Notes: generated from the letters alone by a model not told the origin. Counted from the first letter of the stretch, positions 50,148-58,649 are shown. The stretch is 64,000 bases of DNA from JBKPCD01 sp046727175 (GCA_046727175.1 JBKPCD010000062.1:1-64000), one strand, 5' to 3'. Translations and numbers: made by a program.

Positions 50148-52088
50148 GTGACGAACGACCTGATGAACCGCGCGATGAACCGCAAGGTGCTGCTTCTTCT
50201 GGGTCCCATCGCCGGCATCGTGATGTTCGTCGCGGTAGTGTGGACGGCGAAGGTCTTTGTCGGCCACTACGAATACAGGGAGCCGTACCGCCCTCCGGCC
50301 GCGACCGCCGACGCGACGCCGCGCGCCGAGGGACTGGCCGCCGAGAAAGCAGACGCAGACAGCAAGGCGCGCGCAAAGCCCTACGCCGAAGCCGAGTACC
50401 GGACCTTTCCGGTCGTTGGAAGCCGCGTGGCGATCTGGGCGGTCGCGCAACTCCACCTACTGTTCGCGGCCTTCGTCCTTGCCGTCCCGATCTTCGCGTT
50501 CATCGTCGAGGCGATCGGTTACAAGACCGGAGATCCCCGATACGACCGGCTCGCACACGAGTTCACGAAGCTCCTCTCCGTCTCGTTCTCGCTCACCGCG
50601 ACCTTCGGAGCGTTCCTGACGTTCATGCTGATCATTCTGTTTCCGAAGTTCACGAATTACCTGATGAGCGTGTTCTCCCCCACCTTTCTCCCGTACGTCC
50701 TGCTCTTCTTCGGCGAGGCCTTCTTCCTCTACACCTACTATTACGGGTGGGGGAAGTTCCATCCGCTGGTTCATCTTGGCCTGGGGCTCGGCCTCAACCT
50801 CGTGGGCACGGCGATCATGATGATCGCCAATGCCTGGCTCACGTTCATGATGTCGCCGCGCGGGATCTCGGACACAGGGGCCGTTCTCTCCGTTTGGGAC
50901 GCCGTCTTCAACTACACCTGGATGCCGATCAACGTCCATCGGTTCATCGCGAACATCGCGTTCGGCGGATCGGTCGCCGCCGCCTACGCGGCATTCAAGT
51001 TCCTGCAGGCGGAAACCGACGAGGACCGCGCGCACTACGACTGGATGGGATACATCGGCAACTTCGTCGCGATCAGCGCTTTCCTCCCGCTCCCCTTCGC
51101 CGGCTACTGGCTCGCGAAAGAGATTTACGCGTTCTCGCAGACGCTCGGGCTCACGATGATGGGCGGGGCCTTCTCGTGGCTCTTCATCATCCAGGCCGTC
51201 TTGATCGGGAACCTCTTCCTCGCCGCCAACTACTACCTCTGGCTCGGGATGGGTCGGGTTGAGGGGGTGCAGCCGCTTCAGAAGTTCATCAAGTACCTTC
51301 TCATCGGGATCGCGCTCTGTTTCATGGTTTGGGCGACGCCACGATCGATCATCGCGACCGTGTCCGAAGTCCGGGCGATGGGAGGGTCGGCACACCCGGT
51401 TCTGGGCTACCTCGGTGTCATGTCCGCCAAGAACACCGCTGTGAACATCCTGATCCTGACGACCTTCATGAGCTTCCTCCTCTACCGCCGCACGGGGAAG
51501 GTCGCAGCAGTGTCGTGGGCGAGGACAGGCCATGCGGCGCAGCTCACGATCTTCGCGGCCACCGCGTTATTCGTCATCTTCCTCGGCGTCTACGGGTACT
51601 TCGTCGAGGCGACTGTCCGGATCAAGCTCTCCGTGCCGCAGGTCCTCTCGGTCCTTTTCGCGATGGTGTCGATCACCGCTGTCGACGTCTTTCTCTTCCG
51701 CGGCGCGCGGAAGACGGGCGAGGTGCGCTGGGGCAGGATCCCGGTGATCTCGCAGTACGTGCTGATCTTCATCGCGGTCACCTTCACCTGGCTCATGGGA
51801 CTCATGGGCTACGTTCGTTCCGGGCTCCGCCAGCACTGGCACGTCTACGGCGTCATTCGGGACCAGTCGGCTGACGCGTTCACGCCCACGCTTGGCTTTG
51901 CGACGAAGGTTGTCTCAGTGACCGTGCTGATGTTCTTCCTCCTGATCGGGGTCGTGTTCTGGATCACGAACCTGCACGACAGGCCCGATTTCGAAGCGCG
52001 GACCAAGGCCCGTCGCCGCGAAGGCTCCGGCGGGGTCTCGCCGGAGTTCGCCGTGGAAACTGCCGGCGAACATAGGCCGACGTCATGA
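50148..52088 (+). CDS. Divergent cytochrome-bd-type subunit I (CydA-like)
   Basis: 646 residues, about 14-15 predicted helices. An extra N-terminal helix (13-37) and an Ala/Lys-rich linker precede the CydA-like core. Core features are AQLHLLFAAFVLAVPIF (His103, aligning with the N-terminal heme ligand), EAIGYKTGDPRYDRLAHEF, FGEAFFLYTYYYGW (Glu190), INVHRFIANIAFGG (His264, heme b558-ligand position), and GLRQHWHVYG (561-567, in the position of the GRQPW signature). It lacks an obvious quinol-binding Q-loop of the usual length. No CydB-like gene accompanies it. Sandwiched between cytochrome c genes, it may take electrons from cytochrome c rather than quinol (inference). Confidence 0.83.
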   Translation: MTNDLMNRAMNRKVLLLLGPIAGIVMFVAVVWTAKVFVGHYEYREPYRPPAATADATPRAEGLAAEKADADSKARAKPYAEAEYRTFPVVGSRVAIWAVAQLHLLFAAFVLAVPIFAFIVEAIGYKTGDPRYDRLAHEFTKLLSVSFSLTATFGAFLTFMLIILFPKFTNYLMSVFSPTFLPYVLLFFGEAFFLYTYYYGWGKFHPLVHLGLGLGLNLVGTAIMMIANAWLTFMMSPRGISDTGAVLSVWDAVFNYTWMPINVHRFIANIAFGGSVAAAYAAFKFLQAETDEDRAHYDWMGYIGNFVAISAFLPLPFAGYWLAKEIYAFSQTLGLTMMGGAFSWLFIIQAVLIGNLFLAANYYLWLGMGRVEGVQPLQKFIKYLLIGIALCFMVWATPRSIIATVSEVRAMGGSAHPVLGYLGVMSAKNTAVNILILTTFMSFLLYRRTGKVAAVSWARTGHAAQLTIFAATALFVIFLGVYGYFVEATVRIKLSVPQVLSVLFAMVSITAVDVFLFRGARKTGEVRWGRIPVISQYVLIFIAVTFTWLMGLMGYVRSGLRQHWHVYGVIRDQSADAFTPTLGFATKVVSVTVLMFFLLIGVVFWITNLHDRPDFEARTKARRREGSGGVSPEFAVETAGEHRPTS

Positions 52089-52663
52089 GGGTGCCGCTCA
52101 CACTCCGCCTCGGCGCTCTGGTCCTCGCGACGACCGGGTTCTATACCTATGTCGGCCAGATGGTGCCTCAGAAGGAAGTCCAGCCTCCTCAGGAGACGTC
52201 CCTGAAAGGCGACATGACCACGGCCGACATGGTCAAGGTCGGCCGCGAGGTCATGGAAGGTAAGGGCCTCTGCCTTACGTGCCACACGATCGGCAAGACC
52301 GGGGCGCTCCGGTTCCCCGACCTCGATGGAGTCGATGCCCGCGCGAAGAGCCGCGTCCCGGGCCTGAACGATGTCGAGTACTTCGCCCAATCGATGTACG
52401 AACCCACAGCGTACATCGTGCCGGGATTTCCTCCGGCGATGCCCCCGATCAACAAGCCGCCGATCGGCCTCACCGATCAGGAGATCCTTTGCGTGATCGC
52501 GTACCTGCAGACGCTAGGCGGCACGCCGACAGTGACGCTTCAGACGAAACATCACTACAACAGCGGCACGGCTGCGGCGACTCCCGCGCCGTCCGCTACT
52601 CCTCCTGGCGTCTCGCCGGGCGGGACGCAGCCTGAGGCTCCACTGAAGGGGGAGAAACGATGA
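52085..52663 (+). CDS. Membrane-anchored monoheme cytochrome c
   Basis: 192 residues, start overlapping the bd-type gene by 4 bp. One N-terminal helix (about 5-25), heme site GLCLTCHTIG (C63/C66/H67), and a likely axial methionine in PPAMPPINKPP. The C-terminal tail is Pro/Thr/Ala-rich. Its DVEYFAQSMYEP segment resembles the cytochrome c subunits of heme-copper or nitric-oxide-reductase-type complexes. Overlaps the next gene by 4 bp; probably a stoichiometric subunit of the same complex. Confidence 0.85.
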   Translation: MRVPLTLRLGALVLATTGFYTYVGQMVPQKEVQPPQETSLKGDMTTADMVKVGREVMEGKGLCLTCHTIGKTGALRFPDLDGVDARAKSRVPGLNDVEYFAQSMYEPTAYIVPGFPPAMPPINKPPIGLTDQEILCVIAYLQTLGGTPTVTLQTKHHYNSGTAAATPAPSATPPGVSPGGTQPEAPLKGEKR

Positions 52664-53472
52664 AGATTCCCATCGTTCTCGCCATGGTTGCGGCCTTCGG
52701 GCTCCTTCGCTTCCGTCGGGCGCGCCTGCTGGTGTGGGCGGTCGCCTGGTGGGCGGGGATCTACGTCCTCCTCCGATTTGGATTCACCGCCCCGATTCCT
52801 GCGTCCGTCGTCTCGCTCTACATGGGAATCGTCACGATCGCGATCCTCGCGTACGTGTCCTCCAGCCAGGAGCGCCGCGAAGAAGTCTCCGGCCCGCTCG
52901 TTCGGTTCATGACCGACAAGCGGTACACAGTGCTCCTCGCCGCGACTGCAGTCGCCATACCGGCGCTCGCCGCCGCGAACGTCTACGTCCAGATGACCGC
53001 CCCCATCCAGCCTCCTCTCTTCTCGCGGACGGTCCATCCTGCATCGCCTTCCGAGATCACGGTTCACGACAAGAAGATCGAGCTCGACGCCGGAGAGAAC
53101 CCCTTCCGACATCTCGAGACATCGAATCCGGCAGAGTTCCGCAAACACGTCGAGAACGGGCGCAAGGTCTACTATCAGAACTGCGTCTTCTGTCACGGTG
53201 ACAACATGGCCGCCAACGGCATGTTCGTACACGGGCTGGACCCGATCCCGACGAACTTCCACGACGTGATCGCACAGCTTCGCGAAACGTTCCTTTTTTG
53301 GCGAATCGCGAAGGGAGGCCCCGGCCTTCCTGAGGAGGGGGGCCCCTGGGATACGGCGATGCCCGCCTGGGAGAAATTCCTGAAGGAAGAGGAGATGTGG
53401 GATGCCATCCTCTTTCTCTACGATTTCACGGGCCAGAGGCCGCGCGCCAGGGAGGAGACGGCGCACCAATGA
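52660..53472 (+). CDS. Membrane cytochrome c with three N-terminal helices
   Basis: 270 residues. Three hydrophobic segments (about 2-20, 22-40 and 45-68), then another at 91-110, precede a cytochrome c domain with NCVFCHGDNMAANGMFV (C175/C178/H179) and an axial Met near WDTAMPAWEKF. Membrane plus cytochrome composition suggests an anchoring electron-transfer subunit of the complex. Overlaps both neighbours by 4 bp. No close family recognised. Confidence 0.83.
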   Translation: MKIPIVLAMVAAFGLLRFRRARLLVWAVAWWAGIYVLLRFGFTAPIPASVVSLYMGIVTIAILAYVSSSQERREEVSGPLVRFMTDKRYTVLLAATAVAIPALAAANVYVQMTAPIQPPLFSRTVHPASPSEITVHDKKIELDAGENPFRHLETSNPAEFRKHVENGRKVYYQNCVFCHGDNMAANGMFVHGLDPIPTNFHDVIAQLRETFLFWRIAKGGPGLPEEGGPWDTAMPAWEKFLKEEEMWDAILFLYDFTGQRPRAREETAHQ

Positions 53473-55196
53473 CCTCTCGCTTGATATCGCGCGGGTGTGT
53501 CGCGGTCGCGGTCGCCGGGTTGTGTGCCGCGACGGTGGTGCTGGCGCGCGCGCAGAATCCCGACGTGGGGACCGAGGCGCAACGGGAGTCGGGCAAGAAG
53601 CTCTATCTCAGGTACTGCTCGCAGTGCCACGGCGAGAAGGGAGACGGCCAAGGCTACGCCGCCCCGCATCTGAGCCCCACGCCGCGTGACTTCACCGCGG
53701 GCAAGTTCAAGATTCGCACGACTCCGACCGGAGCCCTGCCGACCCACCAGGATCTCGTCAACATCATCAGGCGCGGCATGCCCTACACGACGATGCCTGC
53801 CTGGCCGACTCTCACGGATCAGGAAGTCTCGGACCTCGCCTACTTCATTACGACCTTCTCCGCCGAGTTCTCCAATCCCGAGAATGCTCCGAAGCCCGTT
53901 CCGCTCCCGAGCGCGCCGAGAGCGACGAAGGAGTCTGCCGAGCTCGGAAAGAAGCTCTATGAAGAGACTGGCTGCGTGAAGTGCCACGGTACGCTCGGCC
54001 GGGGCGACGGACCTTCGGCTCCAACCCTGAAGGACGACTGGGGCCACCCGATACGCCCAGCGGACCTCGCGCAGAGCTGGACGTTCCGGGGAGGGTCGTC
54101 CCGGGAGGACATCTTCAGGACGATGAGCACGGGGTTCAACGGCACTCCCATGCCGGGATTCGTCGACGCGCTCAAGCCCGAGCAACGATGGGCGATCACA
54201 GACTTCATCGCCTCTCTCTCGGGAGAGAACGGGCCGGGCTACTCCAACCTCGTTATCGCCAAGCACGTCCAGGATCAGATCGACCTGACGAAAGGGACCG
54301 CGAACTTCGAATCCGCTCGTGTGGCTCGCTTCCCAATCATCGGGCAGATCATGGAGCCCGGCCGCGCGTTCCGCCCTGCGACGACCTCCGTGACCGTTCA
54401 GGCAATCTACGATGCCGAGTCGATCGCGCTCCTCGTTCGATGGCACGACGTGAGCGCGGAGAAGGCGGGGAAGAATGGGCCGTCGCTTCCCGTTCCGCCC
54501 GCGGAGGAAGAGGAAGCGGCTGCCGCACCTGCGGGCGAGACCTCGAAGAGCCCCTTTGGCGAGGAGGAGGTCGCCCCGACACCCGCCGGCCAGGGTCAGA
54601 AGCCAGGAGTTCCCCGGGATCCCTTTGCGGAAGCGGCCGCCGAGCCTACCGTCCCGCCATCCGAGTTCTCAGACGCCGTTTCGATCCAGATTCCCTCGCA
54701 GGTGCCGACCGGCGCCCGCAAGCCCTACTTCATCTTCGGCGACGCCCAGAACTCGGTAGATCTCTGGTTCTTCGATCTGGCCCGGCCCAACCCTCTCCAG
54801 TTCACCGGCCGGGGAAGTGCGGATATCACGGCGAACGACACGGGCGATGTCAGCGGCGTCGCGAGCTACGACCAGGGCGAATGGTCGGTCATCTTCAACC
54901 GGCCCCTCCGCGCAGCGGGCGCCCCGTTCGCGCCCCAACAGTTCATGCCGATCGCGTTCTCGGTCTGGGACGGATTGTCACGCGAGCGCGGCAACAGGCG
55001 AGGTCTCACGGTCTGGTACTCTCTCTACGTCGAGCCCGAAAACGTCCCCTCGGCCGCAGGCCCGATGATCAAGACGGCACTCTTCATCCTTGTCTTCGAG
55101 CTGATTCTGATCGGTTGGGTACGTTGGCGTTACGGCTCCGGCGCCCAGGGCGAGCGTGGCCGTCAACCGGCCCAGCCAGCAACCACGAGAGCATGA
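53469..55196 (+). CDS. Diheme cytochrome c fused to ethylbenzene-dehydrogenase-like heme domain
   Basis: 575 residues from ATG 53469, with a signal peptide (about 1-28). Two cytochrome c domains: CSQCHGEKGDGQGYAAPHL (50-54) and CVKCHGTLGRGDGPSAP (169-173), each with a following Met (TTMPAWP, TPMPGF). From about residue 285 a beta-rich domain resembles the heme-b-binding gamma subunit of DMSO-reductase-family dehydrogenases (EB_dh; VQAIYDAESIALLVRWHD, DAVSIQIPSQ). An acidic Pro/Glu/Ala linker interrupts it. A C-terminal helix (about 540-560) anchors it. This could bridge cytochrome c and a membrane oxidase. Confidence 0.83.
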   Translation: MTSRLISRGCVAVAVAGLCAATVVLARAQNPDVGTEAQRESGKKLYLRYCSQCHGEKGDGQGYAAPHLSPTPRDFTAGKFKIRTTPTGALPTHQDLVNIIRRGMPYTTMPAWPTLTDQEVSDLAYFITTFSAEFSNPENAPKPVPLPSAPRATKESAELGKKLYEETGCVKCHGTLGRGDGPSAPTLKDDWGHPIRPADLAQSWTFRGGSSREDIFRTMSTGFNGTPMPGFVDALKPEQRWAITDFIASLSGENGPGYSNLVIAKHVQDQIDLTKGTANFESARVARFPIIGQIMEPGRAFRPATTSVTVQAIYDAESIALLVRWHDVSAEKAGKNGPSLPVPPAEEEEAAAAPAGETSKSPFGEEEVAPTPAGQGQKPGVPRDPFAEAAAEPTVPPSEFSDAVSIQIPSQVPTGARKPYFIFGDAQNSVDLWFFDLARPNPLQFTGRGSADITANDTGDVSGVASYDQGEWSVIFNRPLRAAGAPFAPQQFMPIAFSVWDGLSRERGNRRGLTVWYSLYVEPENVPSAAGPMIKTALFILVFELILIGWVRWRYGSGAQGERGRQPAQPATTRA

Positions 55197-55350
55197 AAGC
55201 TTGTGAACCAGTTTCGCCGCGAGCGAGCGCAGCGGGCCCTTGGGGCCCCCGCGAGCGAGCGTGTGACGGGGTCCGCGGCGCGCGTAGTATGCGCGCTGGG
55301 GTGGCTATGGGGGTTCGGGGGACGAAGTCCCCCGATGAAAAGAGGATCCG
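55197..55350. repeat. REP-like palindrome cluster
   Basis: The 154-bp gap holds GCGAGCGAGCG motifs (about 55218 and 55250), a GGGCCC...GGGGCCCCC stem, and TCGGGGGAC-GAA-GTCCCCCGA (55315-55335), which is perfect over 9 bp and near-identical to 17-37. The GAAAAGAGGATCCG before ATG 55351 supplies the ribosome-binding site. Confidence 0.7.
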
Positions 55351-57372
55351 ATGTACAAGAGCATCTACGTTCCCGTCGATAACTCGGACCATTCCAACCG
55401 CGCTATCGCGTGCGCCGTCGGGCTGGGCAAGGCGTACTCGGCGAAACTGGTTGGCTGCCATGTCTACGCTGCGAAACTGCACGACTATCGCTTCAGGCAA
55501 ATGGAGTACACCCTGCCCGAGGAGTACATCGACGAGGTGGAACTGGAGCGCCAGCGGAAAATCCACGACAGCCTGATCACGATGGGCCTCAAGCTGATCT
55601 CCGACAGCTATCTCGATGGCATGTCGCGCCTCTGTGGGGAGTCTGGTCTCGAGTTCGAGCCGCGGATGATGGATGGGAAACATCACACCGAGATCCTCAG
55701 GGATCTCGCCGGCTCACCGCACGACCTGATCGTGATCGGCGCATTAGGGATCGGGCGCGCACGGGACAGTGTGATCGGTTCGGTCTGCGAACGCGTCGCC
55801 CGACAATCCGACCGCGATGTCTGGGTCGTCAAGCACGTCCCGGAACCGGGCGAGGCGGAGCGCGACACGATCCTGGTCGGCATCGACGGCAGCCCCCAGT
55901 CATTCGGCGCGCTGATGACCGCGATCGAACTGGCACGCACGTTCGGCAAGAAGGTAGAAGCGATCGCAGTGTACGACCCGTATCTGCACTACTCCGTCTT
56001 CAACGGCATCGTCAACGTCCTCACCGAGCAGGCGGCGAAGGTCTTCCGCTTCGAGGAGCAGAATCAGCTCCACGAGGAGATCATCGACACCGGCCTCGCG
56101 CAGATCTATCAGTCGCATCTCGAGATCGGCGAGCGGATGGGGAACGAGGCGGGCGTCGCGATCAAGAAAACGCTCCTCGACGGCAAGCCGTTCCAGAAGA
56201 TCATCGACCACGCCCGCAAGACGAACCCCTGGCTCATCGTGCTGGGGCGGATCGGCGTCCACAGCCCGAAGGACGAGGCTGGGCTGGGAAGCAACGTCGA
56301 GAACATCCTCCGCGCCGCACCCTGCGATGTTCTCCTGTCGACGCGCCTCGAGGTACCGCGCCTCGACGTGCGCGCCGAGGAGACCGTCCGATGGACGCCC
56401 GAAGCCGAGGCGCGCATGACGCACGTTCCCGAACAGGTCAAGGGGATCGCCCGCACCGGAGTCCTTCGCCTGGCGCTCGAGAAGGGGCATTCGGTGGTCA
56501 CGAGCGCGGTGATCGACGAAGCGATGGACCGTTTCATGCCGAAGAGCGCTTCGGCCGCGACCAAGGCGCTGGCCGAGGCCGTAGCTCTCGAGCGGGCGAA
56601 GTCCGGCGCCGTGTCGATGTGCCGGGCGTGCGGCGTCACGGCCACGCAGAGCCACCCTGTGAAGTGCACCGTCTGCGGCGCCTCGGATTTCGAGGTGATC
56701 TCCCCCGAGATGATCGAGAAGATCGCGGCGGTAGAGGGAGGTCTTCAGGAAGAGACCACCTACGACGGGCGCAAGCTCCGATGGTCGGAGGACGCCAGGA
56801 AGGGCCTCTGGACCATGAAGAACGCCTATCAGCGCCGTCGCGTGAAGGCGCGTGTGGAAAAGCGCGCGCGGATGATGAAGCTCGACGCGATCACCCTCGA
56901 ATTCGCCCGACAGGTGATCGAGGAGGAGACGGGGGCGCCGCTCGAGATCCAGGCTCCGTCCGCCGAGGTGACCCGAGCGCGGCCGGCTGATGCCGCCGGC
57001 AACGGCAATGGCGCAGGGAGCGAGCCAAGGCTGATCGCACGCGACGACAAGAAGAACCCGCTGATTTCGACGTTCGACTGGACGAACGACGCGACGCAGA
57101 GGATCTTCCGGGTCCCGGCCGGTTTCATGCGGAGCAAGACGCAGGAGAGGATCGAGGAGCTTGCGCGGGAGCGCGCCGCGGCAGCGATTGACCTCGCGCT
57201 CGTCGAGGAAGGAATCGAGATCGGCAAGCGCATGATGGCCGAGATGATCGCGAGCTATTCCGGGCCAGCTGCGAGTGCTGGAGTTGCGGCGCCCGCGGCT
57301 ACCAACGGGGACGCCTATCTCAACGAGGTGAGATCGGCGAATGCACCCAGCGCGTCCGGCGAACATCGCTAG
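55351..57372 (+). CDS. Tandem universal-stress protein fused to PCP-reductase-like modules
   Basis: 673 residues. Two UspA domains: 1-165 ('YKSIYVPVDNSDHSNRAIA', GALGIGRARDSVIGSVCERV, DVWVVK) and about 170-330 (TILVGIDGSPQSFGALMTA, GRIGVHSPKDEAGLGSNVEN). Then come a PCP-reductase-like domain (WTPEAEARMTHVPEQVKGIA, about 348-400) and a zinc-ribbon (CRACGVTATQSHPVKCTVCG, about 425-446). Two more modules of the same type follow (WSEDARKGLWTMKNAYQRRR and WTNDATQRIFRVPAGFMRSK). The PCP_red domain is known from light-independent protochlorophyllide reductase subunit BchB. No chlorophyll genes are here, so the role is unknown; position suggests a link to the respiratory cluster. Confidence 0.78.
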   Translation: MYKSIYVPVDNSDHSNRAIACAVGLGKAYSAKLVGCHVYAAKLHDYRFRQMEYTLPEEYIDEVELERQRKIHDSLITMGLKLISDSYLDGMSRLCGESGLEFEPRMMDGKHHTEILRDLAGSPHDLIVIGALGIGRARDSVIGSVCERVARQSDRDVWVVKHVPEPGEAERDTILVGIDGSPQSFGALMTAIELARTFGKKVEAIAVYDPYLHYSVFNGIVNVLTEQAAKVFRFEEQNQLHEEIIDTGLAQIYQSHLEIGERMGNEAGVAIKKTLLDGKPFQKIIDHARKTNPWLIVLGRIGVHSPKDEAGLGSNVENILRAAPCDVLLSTRLEVPRLDVRAEETVRWTPEAEARMTHVPEQVKGIARTGVLRLALEKGHSVVTSAVIDEAMDRFMPKSASAATKALAEAVALERAKSGAVSMCRACGVTATQSHPVKCTVCGASDFEVISPEMIEKIAAVEGGLQEETTYDGRKLRWSEDARKGLWTMKNAYQRRRVKARVEKRARMMKLDAITLEFARQVIEEETGAPLEIQAPSAEVTRARPADAAGNGNGAGSEPRLIARDDKKNPLISTFDWTNDATQRIFRVPAGFMRSKTQERIEELARERAAAAIDLALVEEGIEIGKRMMAEMIASYSGPAASAGVAAPAATNGDAYLNEVRSANAPSASGEHR

Positions 57373-57485
57373 GCTGCCGAGCGAAGCGAGGCGGCAAGCC
57401 CGAAGGGCGTCGCGCCGAAGGCGCGTGATGCGCGTGGGGGTGGGGCCCCACGCGCATTAAAGAAAGCAGACAAAGTCCCGCCAAG
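57373..57485. repeat. REP-like palindromes, 12-bp perfect stem
   Basis: ATGCGCGTGGGG (57428-57439) pairs perfectly with CCCCACGCGCAT (57446-57457). It is preceded by imperfect GAGCGAAGCGAGG and GGCGTCGCGCCGAAGGCGC stems. Related to the palindromes at 5469, 21833 and 55315. Confidence 0.7.
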
Positions 57486-58490
57486 GTGTCGGCCTATCGC
57501 TTCTGCCGCACGGACGACATCGGACTTCTCGTTGACGCGCTGAATCGCTGCTGGGCGCCGTACTTTCCCGACGAGCCGTCGATGACGCCAGCCGCGTTCA
57601 AGCGATCAATCCGCGATCTTCAGGTCTGGTGCAGCAGCTGCATGGTTGCTTTCTCGGGTTCGGATCCGATCGGCGTCCTGATCGGCGCCAAGCGGCCCTC
57701 TGGTACTCTCGTTCACAAGATCGCCGTCCATCCCGATCATCGGCGGCAGGGTCATGGCCGTCACCTACTCACCTCGCTCAGCTCGAAGCTCGCGATTCTC
57801 GGCCCCCCCCGAATCATCGCCGAGGTCCCCGAGACTCTCGTCCCTGCCTGCGAGTTGTTCAGCGCAAGCGGATACATCGAGGAAGTGGTCCTCACAGACT
57901 ACGTCCTGCAGTGTGAAGAGAACGGTGTGCGGGAGCCGGCGAACGAGCGACAGCGAGTGAGCCACGCGAGCGGAGCGGGGAACAGGGGCCCCGCGAGCGA
58001 GCGTGTAGGGGGGGCCGGCGGGGCGAAGCCCCCCGGTCTATACGACGGCCGGTTCGTGATCCCTGTCACGGTCGACGATCTCGCCGCCAATGGTCTGCTT
58101 GGAGAGGCTCATCCGCAGACGTGCTGGGAGCGCTCGGTCGAGACACTCACGGCAAGGAAGGACGACATCGCAGGGCTCGCCGTCGCCTCCGACGAGCGAA
58201 TCGAGGCCTACCTTCTTTATGTGAAGCCCAGAGTGGGCCCGGAGGGGAACGCAGAGGCGGGTCCGCGGGCGAGCGCCCCGACGGCGGAGATTGTGTCGCT
58301 CCGCACGTTCATCGAGGACGGTGGAGCCCGTCTGAAGCAACTGCTCTCTCGACTCCGCGCGCGACGCATGAGGACCTTCTGGTTCCCGAAGGTCCATCCG
58401 GCGGAGATCTCAAAGGAGTTGCTGGAGACGCTCGGTTTCCGCCCCGCCGGCGGGCATCTACTCTACGCAGCGAGGGCGCGTTCCGATTAG
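57486..58490 (+). CDS. GNAT-family acetyltransferase carrying an in-frame REP insert
   Basis: 334 residues from GTG 57486. The N-terminal GNAT domain (about 1-145) has the acetyl-CoA motif in 'VHKIAVHPDHRRQGHGRHLL' (R/Q-x-x-G-x-G/A). Residues about 152-185 (VREPANERQRVSHASGAGNR onward to PPGL) are encoded by a GCGAGCGAGCG/GGGGCGAAGCCCC palindrome element (57935-58040) and look unlike protein. The C-terminal part (YDGRFVIPVTVDDLAAN on) is a second, degenerate GNAT-like domain. The frame stays open across the element, so the protein may still be made with a disordered insert. Substrate unknown. Confidence 0.75.
   Translation: MSAYRFCRTDDIGLLVDALNRCWAPYFPDEPSMTPAAFKRSIRDLQVWCSSCMVAFSGSDPIGVLIGAKRPSGTLVHKIAVHPDHRRQGHGRHLLTSLSSKLAILGPPRIIAEVPETLVPACELFSASGYIEEVVLTDYVLQCEENGVREPANERQRVSHASGAGNRGPASERVGGAGGAKPPGLYDGRFVIPVTVDDLAANGLLGEAHPQTCWERSVETLTARKDDIAGLAVASDERIEAYLLYVKPRVGPEGNAEAGPRASAPTAEIVSLRTFIEDGGARLKQLLSRLRARRMRTFWFPKVHPAEISKELLETLGFRPAGGHLLYAARARSD
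58015..58036. repeat. REP-like palindrome inside coding sequence
   Basis: CCGGCGGGGC-GAA-GCCCCCCGG forms a stem with one internal mismatch and the same GAA loop as 55315-55335. It is preceded by GCGAGCGAGCGTGTAGGGGG, as near 55250. Located in frame within the acetyltransferase gene. Confidence 0.75.
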
Positions 58491-58649
58491 GCCCGCCCTG
58501 CGCTCGAGACCTCACCTCCCGCGCAGGACGCGCCCGCGATCTATTGTGTGGGCCTCGTTCGACGCTGCGGTCGAAGTAATGTTAGCGAAGACCGCAGGCG
58601 ATCGGCGTACCGCGCGTCGTTTGTGTCCGTGTAGGGTGCGAAATCTGGA

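Noticed and set aside
53981..55576. 531-codon open frame in another plus frame
   Set aside because: Runs through the diheme cytochrome, the repeat region and the stress protein; composition typical of out-of-frame GC-rich DNA.
55410..56990. 526-codon second frame within the universal-stress gene
   Set aside because: Arg/Gly/Asp-rich shadow; the other frame has clear Usp motifs.
45832..58490. Horizontal transfer of the respiratory cluster
   Set aside because: REP-type repeats are dense here and GGCTTT hairpins absent, but composition was not measured and REP-like stems also occur at 17, 5469 and 21833; not strong enough to claim.
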